Source: Myxococcota bacterium (GTDB lineage Bacteria; Myxococcota_A; Polyangia; Palsa-1104; JAEUJZ01). Taken from it: a DNA stretch of 64,000 nt. Both the position numbers and the translations under genes were made by a program. Positions 20,711-30,100 of the stretch are shown piece after piece (position 1 is the stretch's first letter; every line of letters starts with the position of its first letter). The stretch spans positions 34,947 to 98,946 of the forward strand of contig JANWXW010000159.1 in the NCBI GenBank assembly GCA_025057315.1, written 5' to 3'. Under the pieces are notes generated by a model. It did no database searches. It was not told where the DNA came from and saw only the letters and a program-made list of their open reading frames with translations.

Positions 20711-21811
20711 TTACGTTTCCACGATTCGGTTGCTGCCGTCCGGGTCGGGCTGGCCACCCGGGGGTGAGGGGCAGAACTGGCGGTACCACTGCCGCAGCGC
20801 GTGCACCGGCCCGTCGCCCGGAACGAGCAGCGGGCGGCGGCGGTAGATCTTGCGTTCCCAGATGCGCTGGTCCTCCCGAAGCTGGGCGATCCAATTGCCT
20901 ACCACCCAGGCAATCATCAGCCGCGGGAACCTCGGTTCAGCATACCAGCGGAAGCGCAGCCGCTGCCGCAGCGGCTGCTCGGGCGTGTGGGTCTGGAGCA
21001 GAATCATCCTGCCCACGCGGGGGACGGTGAAGCGAAACACGCCGATGGTTCCTGGCCCGAGGTAGCTCAGACGGGCGCTCGCGCTGCTGCGCGGCAGGAG
21101 CCGGCCGAGCACCCGCAGGGTGGCCCGGTCCGAGAAGTGGATGACAAACCAGTGGTCTGGGTCCCGCTCCCATCCGGGCTCGTGTTCGATGCTCATCCAG
21201 GGGATGCGCAGGTCCGTGTAGGGGACCTTCATGGGCCTGTGGAGCACCGGGAAGTGACCAAAGTCCACGCTGTTTTCGGCGAACTCAACCAGGTGCATGT
21301 CCACGGTGCCGCCGTCCCGCGCCCCGCGGAAGACCATGGCCCCCGTGTCGATCTCCGGCAAGGGCGGCAGCTGGAAGGTGGGCTGCTCCTGGCCAGGCCC
21401 GCCACGGAACACGCACAGAAACCCGTAATAGTCCCGCACCTGCCACGAGCGCGCGCGCAGCGACGGACGCGGTGGCCGCGGCGAGTACGGAACCTCCACC
21501 ACGCGGCCGCAGGTGTCAAAGCGCCATCCGTGGAAGCGGCAACGCAGCGTGCCACCCACCACCTGACCATCCGCCAGCCGTGCCCCCAGATGCGGGCAAA
21601 ACCCCTCTAGCACGCCCACCTGACCATCCCGCGTCCGGAAGACTGCCAGCCGCTCTCCACACAACGTAACCTCCCGGACCTGCCCAGGACGCACCGCATC
21701 GGCCTCGCACAGCACATACCAGGCGGCCGGATACGGCTCCGGGTAGGTGGCAGCACGGAAGGCCTCCAGCTCGTCCGCTGCACCCCTAGGGACCCTGTCG
21801 CGCATCGGCAT
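20711..21811 (-). CDS. Rieske non-heme iron oxygenase (KshA/DAF-36-like)
   Basis: A 366-residue Rieske oxygenase. The [2Fe-2S] ligands are C72-x-H74 (FCPHLGARL) and C91-x2-H94 (CRFHGW). The mononuclear iron site is ENSVDFGHFPVLH, with D183, H186 and H191. The spacing N/D-x2-D-x2-H-x4-H and the HFPVLH wording resemble KshA and the cholesterol 7-desaturases (DAF-36/Neverland), so a sterol or other lipid may be the substrate; this is inference. No reductase partner is adjacent. It is the last gene of the operon that begins at 26853; its start lies 26 bp inside the DUF190 gene. Confidence 0.88.
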   Translation of the reverse strand: MPMRDRVPRGAADELEAFRAATYPEPYPAAWYVLCEADAVRPGQVREVTLCGERLAVFRTRDGQVGVLEGFCPHLGARLADGQVVGGTLRCRFHGWRFDTCGRVVEVPYSPRPPRPSLRARSWQVRDYYGFLCVFRGGPGQEQPTFQLPPLPEIDTGAMVFRGARDGGTVDMHLVEFAENSVDFGHFPVLHRPMKVPYTDLRIPWMSIEHEPGWERDPDHWFVIHFSDRATLRVLGRLLPRSSASARLSYLGPGTIGVFRFTVPRVGRMILLQTHTPEQPLRQRLRFRWYAEPRFPRLMIAWVVGNWIAQLREDQRIWERKIYRRRPLLVPGDGPVHALRQWYRQFCPSPPGGQPDPDGSNRIVET

Positions 21812-22172
21812 CCCCTGCCGGGTCCTGGCCTGCTGGTGGGGCGGGGGCGTACCGGATCACCCGGACCTTCTCCAGGGTTATTAAGCCCTCACCGACCATG
21901 CGGTCAATTTCGGGCAGCACCCGATCAAGATTCTCTTGGGTGTCGACGACCTCGATGACCATTGGCAGGTCCTGGCTCAGGCGCAGCAGGTGGGCGCTGT
22001 GCAGGTGGCTCTTGGCACCAAAGCCGAGCACGCCCCGCAGCACCGTGGCGCCGGCGAGCCCTTCCCGCCGCAGCAGATCGACCAGCGCCCGGTATAGCGG
22101 CTGGCGGCCGTGCCGATCCGCTTCGCCGATGAAGATGCGCAGCAGCACCTGCTCTCCATCTAGGACGCGCAT
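21786..22172 (-). CDS. DUF190 protein
   Basis: A 128-residue DUF190 protein, a PII-like ferredoxin-fold family commonly encoded next to CrcB. Recognisable stretches are GEQVLLRIFIGEADRHG, LYRALVDLLRREGLAGATV, LRGVLGFG and LPMVIEVVDTQENLDRVLPE. Its start codon shares one base with the crcB stop (TGATG), so translation is coupled. Family knowledge links DUF190 with fluoride transport, possibly as a regulatory subunit of CrcB; the mechanism is not established. A longer frame to 22232 lies within crcB and is less likely. Confidence 0.92.
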   Translation of the reverse strand: MRVLDGEQVLLRIFIGEADRHGRQPLYRALVDLLRREGLAGATVLRGVLGFGAKSHLHSAHLLRLSQDLPMVIEVVDTQENLDRVLPEIDRMVGEGLITLEKVRVIRYAPAPPAGQDPAGDADARQGP

Positions 22173-22558
22173 CACAGTCCTCCAAGCAGGGCCCGCCCAG
22201 CGGCCAGTCCGGTGAAGGTCGCAAGCAGGCACAGGACCACGTTGGCCGCAATGTTGAGCAATGCGATTCCCATGGCACCGTCCTCCAGGTAGCGCGCCGT
22301 CTCGTAGCTGAATGTAGAAAAGGTCGTAAAAGCACCGCAGAACCCAACCGACAGCGCCAACCGCAGGTCGCGCGGCAGGAGCTCTGAGGCGATGCCCACC
22401 TCCATGATCACGCCCAAAATCAGACCACCCAGCACGTTGACCACGAGCGTGCCATAGGGGAAGCGGGTGCCGAGCAGCCGGTAGGCCCAGCCGCTCAGGG
22501 CCCAGCGGCTCAGGGTACCCAGAGCGCCCGCAATGGCCAGGGAGAACACCTCGCGCAT
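22172..22558 (-). CDS. crcB: fluoride exporter CrcB/Fluc
   Basis: A 128-residue four-helix membrane protein of the CrcB/Fluc family, fluoride channels that work as dual-topology dimers and keep cytoplasmic fluoride low. Typical motifs are GALGTLSRWALSGW, YGTLVVNVLGGLILG and GFCGAFTTFSTFSYE; the TTFST part lines the ion path and holds the central sodium. It begins 1 bp after the second ABC permease and runs straight into DUF190. No fluoride riboswitch is possible directly upstream because that sequence is coding, so regulation would be through the whole operon. Confidence 0.95.
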   Translation of the reverse strand: MREVFSLAIAGALGTLSRWALSGWAYRLLGTRFPYGTLVVNVLGGLILGVIMEVGIASELLPRDLRLALSVGFCGAFTTFSTFSYETARYLEDGAMGIALLNIAANVVLCLLATFTGLAAGRALLGGL

Positions 22559-22559
22559 T

Positions 22560-23729
22560 CTAGCCTCGGATGGCCTGCAGGGGCGAAAGGCGCGCCGCCC
22601 GGACCGCCGGTAGCAAGCCACCCAACACGCCCATGCCGGCTGCAAAGGCAAGCGCACTGCCGATGATCTCCACCGTCGGAGAGAAAGAGAAGACGACCTC
22701 CGACCAGGTCGCGAAGTTGATCATGGAGAACCGGACAAACCCCATAAGCAGCGACATGCCTGCGCCGACCAAGCCGCCCAGCAGAGCCAGCAACACCGCC
22801 TCCAGCAGGAACGAGGCAAGGATGCTCAGGCGGGAGAAGCCCAAGGCGCGCAGGGTGCCGATCTCGCGCTGCCGGCTCGCGATGGAAGCATACATAGTAA
22901 TCATCGCGCCGATCATCGCGCCGATGGAGAAAAACAGCGCGATGAGCATACCCAGGATGCCCACAAACTCCGCCGTGCCCTCTGATGCCTTGCGCAAAAA
23001 GTCCGTCTCGCGCATTGCCTCCAGGCCGAGCTGCTTGTCCTGCGCCACCGCGGCTGCGAAGGCATCAAACTTCGCAGGTGACTCTAGCCGCACCCGCACC
23101 GATGACACGATGCCCTCGCGGCCAAACGAGTTGCGCACCGTGTTCAGGTCCCCCCATATTTCCGACTCGAACGATGAGCCCTCTGCGGCAAACACCCCCA
23201 CGACCACCACCGGCCGGTTCTTGCGCAGTTCGAACGATCGCCCTAGTTCCAGCCCGACGAACCGACCGGCGATGCGCTGGCCGATGATGACCTCATCTGT
23301 GCCAGGCCGCGCCGGCCGGCCAGCCACGATGCGCACCTCGGGACGGAGCTGCATGACATGGTCTGGCACGCCGCGCACCAGCACGTTGGACACCTGGCCT
23401 GGCATGCCCGCCTTTTCCATTGTGATGACGACCACCACCTCGCCTACCCCCAGCCCCCCGCCGCGGCTGTCGCGGGCAACCCCGGGGGCCGCCAGCACCA
23501 GGCCCACCATCGGCTCCTCGATGCTGCTTGCCAGCTCCGCGTCGCTGCCCTTGCGCAGCACGATGGCCGTGTCGGCGCGACCGCCCTGGCCGAGCGTCCG
23601 CCGGATCCCCTCGGAGAGCATCCTGGCCGAGGCCAGCACGAACACGACCAGGGCCACCCCAAAGGCAGTGGCCAAGGTCGTGGTCCGCCGTACGGCCAGA
23701 CTGCGGAGGTTGTAGGCAACCGGAATCAT
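22560..23729 (-). CDS. FtsX/MacB-type ABC transporter permease
   Basis: A 389-residue permease with the MacB/LolC layout: one N-terminal helix (TTTLATAFGVALVVFVLAS), a periplasmic domain of about 210 residues, then three helices (around ILGMLIALFFSIGAMIGAM, LEAVLLALLGGLVGAGMSL and GSALAFAAGMGVLGGLLPA). The REIGTLRALGFSR loop before helix 3 and the closing AARLSPLQAIRG are family hallmarks that contact the ATPase. It is the second of two adjacent permeases; with the ATPase and membrane-fusion protein it should form a tripartite exporter of the mechanotransduction type. The exported substrate is unknown. Confidence 0.93.
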   Translation of the reverse strand: MIPVAYNLRSLAVRRTTTLATAFGVALVVFVLASARMLSEGIRRTLGQGGRADTAIVLRKGSDAELASSIEEPMVGLVLAAPGVARDSRGGGLGVGEVVVVITMEKAGMPGQVSNVLVRGVPDHVMQLRPEVRIVAGRPARPGTDEVIIGQRIAGRFVGLELGRSFELRKNRPVVVVGVFAAEGSSFESEIWGDLNTVRNSFGREGIVSSVRVRLESPAKFDAFAAAVAQDKQLGLEAMRETDFLRKASEGTAEFVGILGMLIALFFSIGAMIGAMITMYASIASRQREIGTLRALGFSRLSILASFLLEAVLLALLGGLVGAGMSLLMGFVRFSMINFATWSEVVFSFSPTVEIIGSALAFAAGMGVLGGLLPAVRAARLSPLQAIRG

Positions 23730-23738
23730 CGAGGCCTC

Positions 23739-24905
23739 CTAGTCCATCCGTCGCAGCGCGGTGATGACGTCAAGCCGCGCAGCGCGCCAGGCCGGGATGA
23801 GCGACGCCACCACGCCCAGCACCAGTGCCAAGGTCAGCGCCAGCGCGGCCGTGGGCCAGGGCACGCGGAAATAGGGAAAGAGAGCGCCCATGTTCTCCTC
23901 GACCCACCGCCCCAGGCCCTGCTCGACGATGGGATAAGAGAGCAGAAGCCCGAGCGCACCGCCCAGCAGGCCCGTGATCATCCCCTCGCCGAGCACGAAG
24001 GCAGCCAGGTGCCGGGGCCAGAAGCCGATGGCGCGAAGCACACCATACTCGGCGGTCCGCTCGCGCACGCCCATGGCAATGGTGTTGCCAAGAATGAGCA
24101 TCATGATGACCAAAATCACCACCGAGACGATGTCCACCGCCGTCAGCACCGCCGAGAGCATTCCCATAAACGACAGGTTCAGCGCGCGCTCGCTCATCGA
24201 CAGCGTCTGCACATCGCGGTCCTCAAAGCGCGCATCGATGGCCTTGCTGATCTCCGCCGTGCGAGCTGGGTCAGACACCCGGCTCACAACCCAGCCCAGG
24301 GTATCGCGCAGCCGCTCTGGCAAGCTTTCGTTCAGGTAATCCCAGTGGAACCACAGGGTCGAGCGGTCGACCGACTTGCGGGTCGCGGTGTAGATGCCCG
24401 AGATGTGGAACTCCCACTCCCCGGGGAAGATGGTCCCCACCAGCGTGATCCGGTCGCCCACCTTCCAGCCCTTCTTCTTTGCCAGGGCATCCCCCACGAG
24501 CGCCCCCTTGCGGTCCTGGTACCAGCGCTCCAGGTCTTCAGGCGGGACCACAATCTCGTCGTAGACCGTGAGGAACGACCTGCTGTCCACGGCGATGGTG
24601 GCAAAGAAGTCTCTCTCGTTCTTCGGGTCCTTGCCGCCAAACCAGTTCATCCAGGTGGCCGCGGTGACGCCCGGAACGCTGCGGATCTCGTCGATGTAGC
24701 GCCGCGGCAGCGGCATGATGAAGGTGATCTTGTGCCGCGTCCCGATGCGATCGCTGGCCGCCTGGTCCACGGCCACGGTCCAGGAGTACACCACCGTCCG
24801 CAGCAGCACGAAGCACAGCACGGCCACGGCCACCCCACAGATGGTGAGCGTGGTGCGGAAGCGATTGCGCATCACGTTGCGCACCGCCAGCAGCGGCAGG
24901 TTCAT
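23739..24905 (-). CDS. FtsX/MacB-type ABC transporter permease
   Basis: A 388-residue permease of the same family as its downstream neighbour but divergent in sequence, so the pair may form a heterodimer. The N-terminus NLPLLAVRNVMRNRFRTTL and the first helix are typical. The large periplasmic domain includes WMNWFGGKDPKNE. Three C-terminal helices follow, with RTAEYGVLRAIGFWPRHL as the coupling loop and ARLDVITALRRMD at the end. Its start overlaps the ATPase gene by 4 bp. A 9-bp gap separates it from the next permease. Confidence 0.93.
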   Translation of the reverse strand: MNLPLLAVRNVMRNRFRTTLTICGVAVAVLCFVLLRTVVYSWTVAVDQAASDRIGTRHKITFIMPLPRRYIDEIRSVPGVTAATWMNWFGGKDPKNERDFFATIAVDSRSFLTVYDEIVVPPEDLERWYQDRKGALVGDALAKKKGWKVGDRITLVGTIFPGEWEFHISGIYTATRKSVDRSTLWFHWDYLNESLPERLRDTLGWVVSRVSDPARTAEISKAIDARFEDRDVQTLSMSERALNLSFMGMLSAVLTAVDIVSVVILVIMMLILGNTIAMGVRERTAEYGVLRAIGFWPRHLAAFVLGEGMITGLLGGALGLLLSYPIVEQGLGRWVEENMGALFPYFRVPWPTAALALTLALVLGVVASLIPAWRAARLDVITALRRMD

Positions 24906-25633
24906 GTGAGCGCCCCCTTGTCTAGCCGCCGAATGATCGTCGCCCGCTCGGCTGCATGCGGGTCGTGTGTGACCATGAGGATGGTCTTGCGGAACTCCTT
25001 GTTGAGGCGCTCCAGCAGATCCAGGATCTCGTCTGCACTGTGGCGGTCCAGGTCGCCTGTGGGCTCGTCGGCGACGATGATCTGCGGATCGCTCACCAGG
25101 GCGCGGGCGATGGCCACGCGCTGCTCCTGGCCCCCAGATAGCTGCCGCGGAAAGTGGTGCAGGCGGTGCTCCAGACCGACCACGCGCAGCGCGGTGCGGG
25201 CCCGCTTCCTCCGCTCGGCCGCAGGCAGCTTGGTGAGCAGCAGCGGCAGCTCCACGTTTTCCAGTGCGGTCAGCACCGGCATCAGGTTATAGGACTGGAA
25301 GATGAACCCAATGGTGCGCGCCCGCCACCGCGCCAGCTCTCCATCGGTCATGTCGGTCAGGTTGGCGCCGGCCACCTCGATCGTTCCCGCTGTGGGTCGG
25401 TCCAGCCCGGCAATCAAGTTAAGCAGCGTAGTCTTGCCCGACCCGGAAGGTCCCATCAGAGCCTCGAAGGAACCGTCCGGCACCTCCAGGTCCAGCCCAT
25501 CGAGCACGGTGATGCGCTCCGCACCTCGCTGGAACACCTTGCGCACGCCGCGAAGCCGCGCAATCGCCCTGACCTGGGGCTCGCTGCGATAGGCCCCCTC
25601 CGCGGGGGACAGATGGCCCTGGGGTGCTGCCAT
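24902..25633 (-). CDS. ABC transporter ATP-binding protein (LolD/MacB class)
   Basis: A 243-residue ATPase that powers the two permeases. Walker A is GPSGSGKTT (61-69), the Q-loop lies in IFQSYNLMPVLTA, the signature is LSGGQEQRVAIARAL, Walker B is IIVADEPTGDLD and the H-loop is MVTHDP. The signature has Glu in the place where LSGGQQQR is usual, a tolerated change. The N-terminal 20 residues are a polar extension. The gene overlaps both neighbours (1 bp with the membrane-fusion gene, 4 bp with the first permease), as expected of a tightly coupled operon. Confidence 0.96.
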   Translation of the reverse strand: MAAPQGHLSPAEGAYRSEPQVRAIARLRGVRKVFQRGAERITVLDGLDLEVPDGSFEALMGPSGSGKTTLLNLIAGLDRPTAGTIEVAGANLTDMTDGELARWRARTIGFIFQSYNLMPVLTALENVELPLLLTKLPAAERRKRARTALRVVGLEHRLHHFPRQLSGGQEQRVAIARALVSDPQIIVADEPTGDLDRHSADEILDLLERLNKEFRKTILMVTHDPHAAERATIIRRLDKGALT

Positions 25634-26853
25634 CAGTCGTTCCTTTCTTTGATTTTGCGGCCGTCTGACAACGACGGATCCGGGTCCCTGACGACCCGCG
25701 TCCCCGCTGGCGGCCCCGACTTCAGCTCGAAGCCGCTGCCAAAGGCTCCGCCCAGCTCGACCGGCGTCATCCGCACCCGGTCGCCCTCGATGACAAATAC
25801 CACCCGCGCGCCCCCACGTTCAGCCACCGCTGCCGCCGGCACCACCAGGCGGGGCGGCTGCTGCATCGCCTGCGCATCCAGCGCCTGCTGCAAAAAGCTG
25901 ACGCGCGCCGACATGTCGGGCAACACGCCGGTAGGGGCATCGACGAACTTTACCCTCACCGGCACCGTCGCCTTGGCGCGGTTGACATGCGGAATGATCT
26001 CCATCGCCTCGCCGCGGAAGCGGCGGCTCGGATAGGCATCCAGGACAATTTCACACGGGGCGCCCGGCCGCACACGGCTCAGGCGCGCCTCCGGCACATC
26101 AGTTTCCACCACAAGGCTGGAGAAGTCAGCCAGCTCCAAGATGGGTGCGCCCGCAGGCCCCACCAGCTCGCCGGGCTGAAGTGGCCGTGTGACCACCGTA
26201 CCGTCGATGGGTGCGACAATGGTCAGCTGGCGGGCGGCCACCTCCAGCGCCCGCACCTCCGCCTCGGCCGCTCGCACCTCTGCCTCGGCACTTTGCTGGG
26301 CCTCGGCCAGGGCCTTGACCCGCGCCGCCTGATCCTCGGCATTGGCAGCGGCCGCAGCGCCCCGCTGGACCAGGGTCTGCTCGCGGCTCGCACGCATCTC
26401 GGCCTCGGCCAGGTTGGCCCGTGCTGTCGCCGCCCGCGCCCGCGCTGCCTCCACCCGCGCCCGCGCCGTGCGGATCGCGCTGCGTTCGTTGCTATCGTCC
26501 AGCACGGCGAGCACCTGACCGGCCCGCACTTGCTCCCCCTCGCGCACGAGCACGCGGGCCAGACGCCCCTGCACCCGCGCTCCCACCTTGGCGCTGCGCA
26601 GCGGTACCACATAGCCGGTCGAGGTCAGCTCGATGAACCCCTGCGCCGGCGAGACCAGCGCGATCTCGGTGACACGCACCTCGGCGCGGAACAGGCTCGC
26701 TTCCACGTGCCGTCCGCCCACCAGATAGACCACCCCGCCGCCCGTGCCAAGCAGCGCTGCCACGGCCAGCTTGCGCCATGCCCCCCCCCGGCGTGGCTCC
26801 TCATCCCGGGGCAGACGCAGCGAGGCGAGATCGGAGCTAAGCGAATCGGTCAT
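25633..26853 (-). CDS. HlyD/MacA-type periplasmic adaptor (membrane-fusion protein)
   Basis: A 406-residue adaptor anchored by one N-terminal helix (LAVAALLGTGGGVVYLVGG). The lipoyl half-motifs are VGARVQGRLARVLVREGEQV and TIVAPIDGTVVTRPLQPGE, between which lies a long Ala/Glu/Arg-rich coiled-coil hairpin. The barrel domain has PGAPCEIVLDAYPSRRFRGE. Such proteins bridge an inner-membrane ABC transporter to an outer-membrane channel; no TolC-like channel is in the window. This is probably the first gene of the seven-gene operon. A 66-bp gap separates it from kamA on the same strand, so read-through is possible. Confidence 0.92.
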   Translation of the reverse strand: MTDSLSSDLASLRLPRDEEPRRGGAWRKLAVAALLGTGGGVVYLVGGRHVEASLFRAEVRVTEIALVSPAQGFIELTSTGYVVPLRSAKVGARVQGRLARVLVREGEQVRAGQVLAVLDDSNERSAIRTARARVEAARARAATARANLAEAEMRASREQTLVQRGAAAAANAEDQAARVKALAEAQQSAEAEVRAAEAEVRALEVAARQLTIVAPIDGTVVTRPLQPGELVGPAGAPILELADFSSLVVETDVPEARLSRVRPGAPCEIVLDAYPSRRFRGEAMEIIPHVNRAKATVPVRVKFVDAPTGVLPDMSARVSFLQQALDAQAMQQPPRLVVPAAAVAERGGARVVFVIEGDRVRMTPVELGGAFGSGFELKSGPPAGTRVVRDPDPSLSDGRKIKERND

Positions 26854-26919
26854 GGCAGGGGTTGGGGGAGAAGAAAAGACCTTACCACCCCCCTGGTCAG
26901 ATGGCTACCCCTCGCCCCC

Positions 26920-28347
<1,428 letters not shown>

Positions 28348-28589
28348 CTGTGTGGTCCTATCCTCATTCCGTCTAGGTTCCGTCCAGCGGGGCTGCTCAG
28401 GGACAGCAGGGCAGGCTTCAGCCCCTCCGTCCCTCGGTCAGGAGGAGCTGCGCCGGACGTCCGGCTCGTGACGGATGTTGCGCGCGAACCACACTGGCTA
28501 CAACGTAGCCATCCAACCAGATCCTGTCAACCAGCTGTCCCTGTCCAGGCAGCAGGGTCGGCTGCCCCCCTCCGCCTTTGGCGGCGCGC

Positions 28590-28624
28590 TTGACCCGGAG
28601 GCGAGCGCGGGCTATCGAATCCCC
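28590..28624 (+). promoter_or_regulatory. predicted promoter, leaderless start
   Basis: TTGACC (28590-28595), 17-bp spacer, TATCGA (28613-28618), then 6 bases to the ATG at 28625. It supports that start codon over later ones and predicts a leaderless mRNA. Confidence 0.6.
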
Positions 28625-29056
<432 letters not shown>

Positions 29057-29183
29057 CGCGCCGCTTCCCTGTCCGACAGCGCCTCCCCGATGAGCCTTCT
29101 TTCTTTTTTCTTGCCAGGCGGAGGCGCTGCGAGCAGATTGTTTTGAAAAGAGGGGCGGCAGGCCGCCCAGCGGGAGAAGTGTC

Positions 29184-29624
29184 ATGGATACCAAGCGCTA
29201 CTTCACGGTGCAGGAAGCCAACGCTCTCATCCCGATGCTGGAGGAGCGGTTCGGCCGCATCCTCCGTCTGCGGAGCCAACTTCGCACGGCCTACCAGGAG
29301 CTGGAACGGCTCGGGGAGACGCCCAGCGCCGAGACCCTCACCCGCTTGAGCGGACCGCCCGAGCTGCGGGCGGCGCGGGGCAAGTTCCGCGCCCTCATGG
29401 AGGCCCTGCAGGAGGACATCCGGGCTGTGGAAGCCACCGGGGCCGAGATCAAAGACCTGGACATCGGCCTGTGCGACTTCCTCGGACGACGCCGCGGTCG
29501 GGACGTGTACCTGTGCTGGCGCTACGGCGAGCGGCAGATCACCCACTGGCACGATCTGAACGCTGGCTTTGCCGGCCGCCAGCCGCTGGACGAGGGCGAG
29601 CTGCCTCCCCGTGTCGTGCACTGA
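29184..29624 (+). CDS. DUF2203 family protein
   Basis: A 146-residue protein of the DUF2203 family. Recognisable parts are the N-terminal RYFTVQEANALIPMLE, the central helical hairpin, and the C-terminal block IKDLDIGLCDFLGRRRGRDV, LCWRYGERQITHWHDL, GFAGRQPL, which is the conserved core. The Asp/His/Trp-rich C-terminal block is the likely functional site but no activity is known. A GGGAGAAG site precedes the ATG. It probably shares a transcript with the phasin-like gene upstream. Confidence 0.85.
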   Translation: MDTKRYFTVQEANALIPMLEERFGRILRLRSQLRTAYQELERLGETPSAETLTRLSGPPELRAARGKFRALMEALQEDIRAVEATGAEIKDLDIGLCDFLGRRRGRDVYLCWRYGERQITHWHDLNAGFAGRQPLDEGELPPRVVH

Positions 29625-30100
29625 GCACCCCCAGCCCTGCTAAGCTCCCTCCTTTCCTCCGCCGCAGCGGGGAAGCAGGCGGGGCAGTGGCGTCCGGTGG
29701 GTGATGTGCCCACCAGCGCTGCGGGCTCATCTCCCCCCCGAGGCACGAACGGGCGGCCGGTATGCCAGCGTGGTTTTGTTCAGCAGAGGTGGCCCCGCCT
29801 AGCAGACAGGTCGGTTCCAACCGCGTCCTCCGCACCACGCCGGATCGCCGGTGCACATCAGGTGGCCCGGCCAGGGCCGGAGGTGGACTGCGTCCCCTTT
29901 GTCCAGAGGGTGTCCCGCAGAGCTGATCGGCACGCAGGTGCCGTGTCTGCGCCGTCGGGCAAGCCGGCAGGGCTGCTGTCAGGGATGGGCCGGCCCCGCC
30001 CGCTGCTACGCCAAGAAGCCGGCGGCCACGAGGGCCACCGCCAAGAAGCGGTCAGAGGGCGGGCCGGCCGCCCGGTGGAAAGCACCAGGAGGGAGACTGC
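29625..30100. other. 476-bp gap, no convincing gene
   Basis: Convergent gap between DUF2203 and the serpin. No credible gene on either strand. In one plus-strand frame near 30009-30060 a Lys/Ala-rich stretch (YAKKPAATRATAKKRS) resembles the tail of histone-H1-like proteins, possibly a remnant, but no start or domain is attached to it. Confidence 0.4.

Noticed and set aside
22559..22620. Fluoride riboswitch ahead of crcB
   Set aside because: crcB starts 1 bp after the permease gene; the upstream sequence is coding and no riboswitch-like fold was noticed.
23358..25292. Open frame of 644 codons on the plus strand across the two permeases and the ATPase
   Set aside because: His/Arg/Gln-rich antisense translation; both permeases and the ATPase have full motifs on the minus strand.
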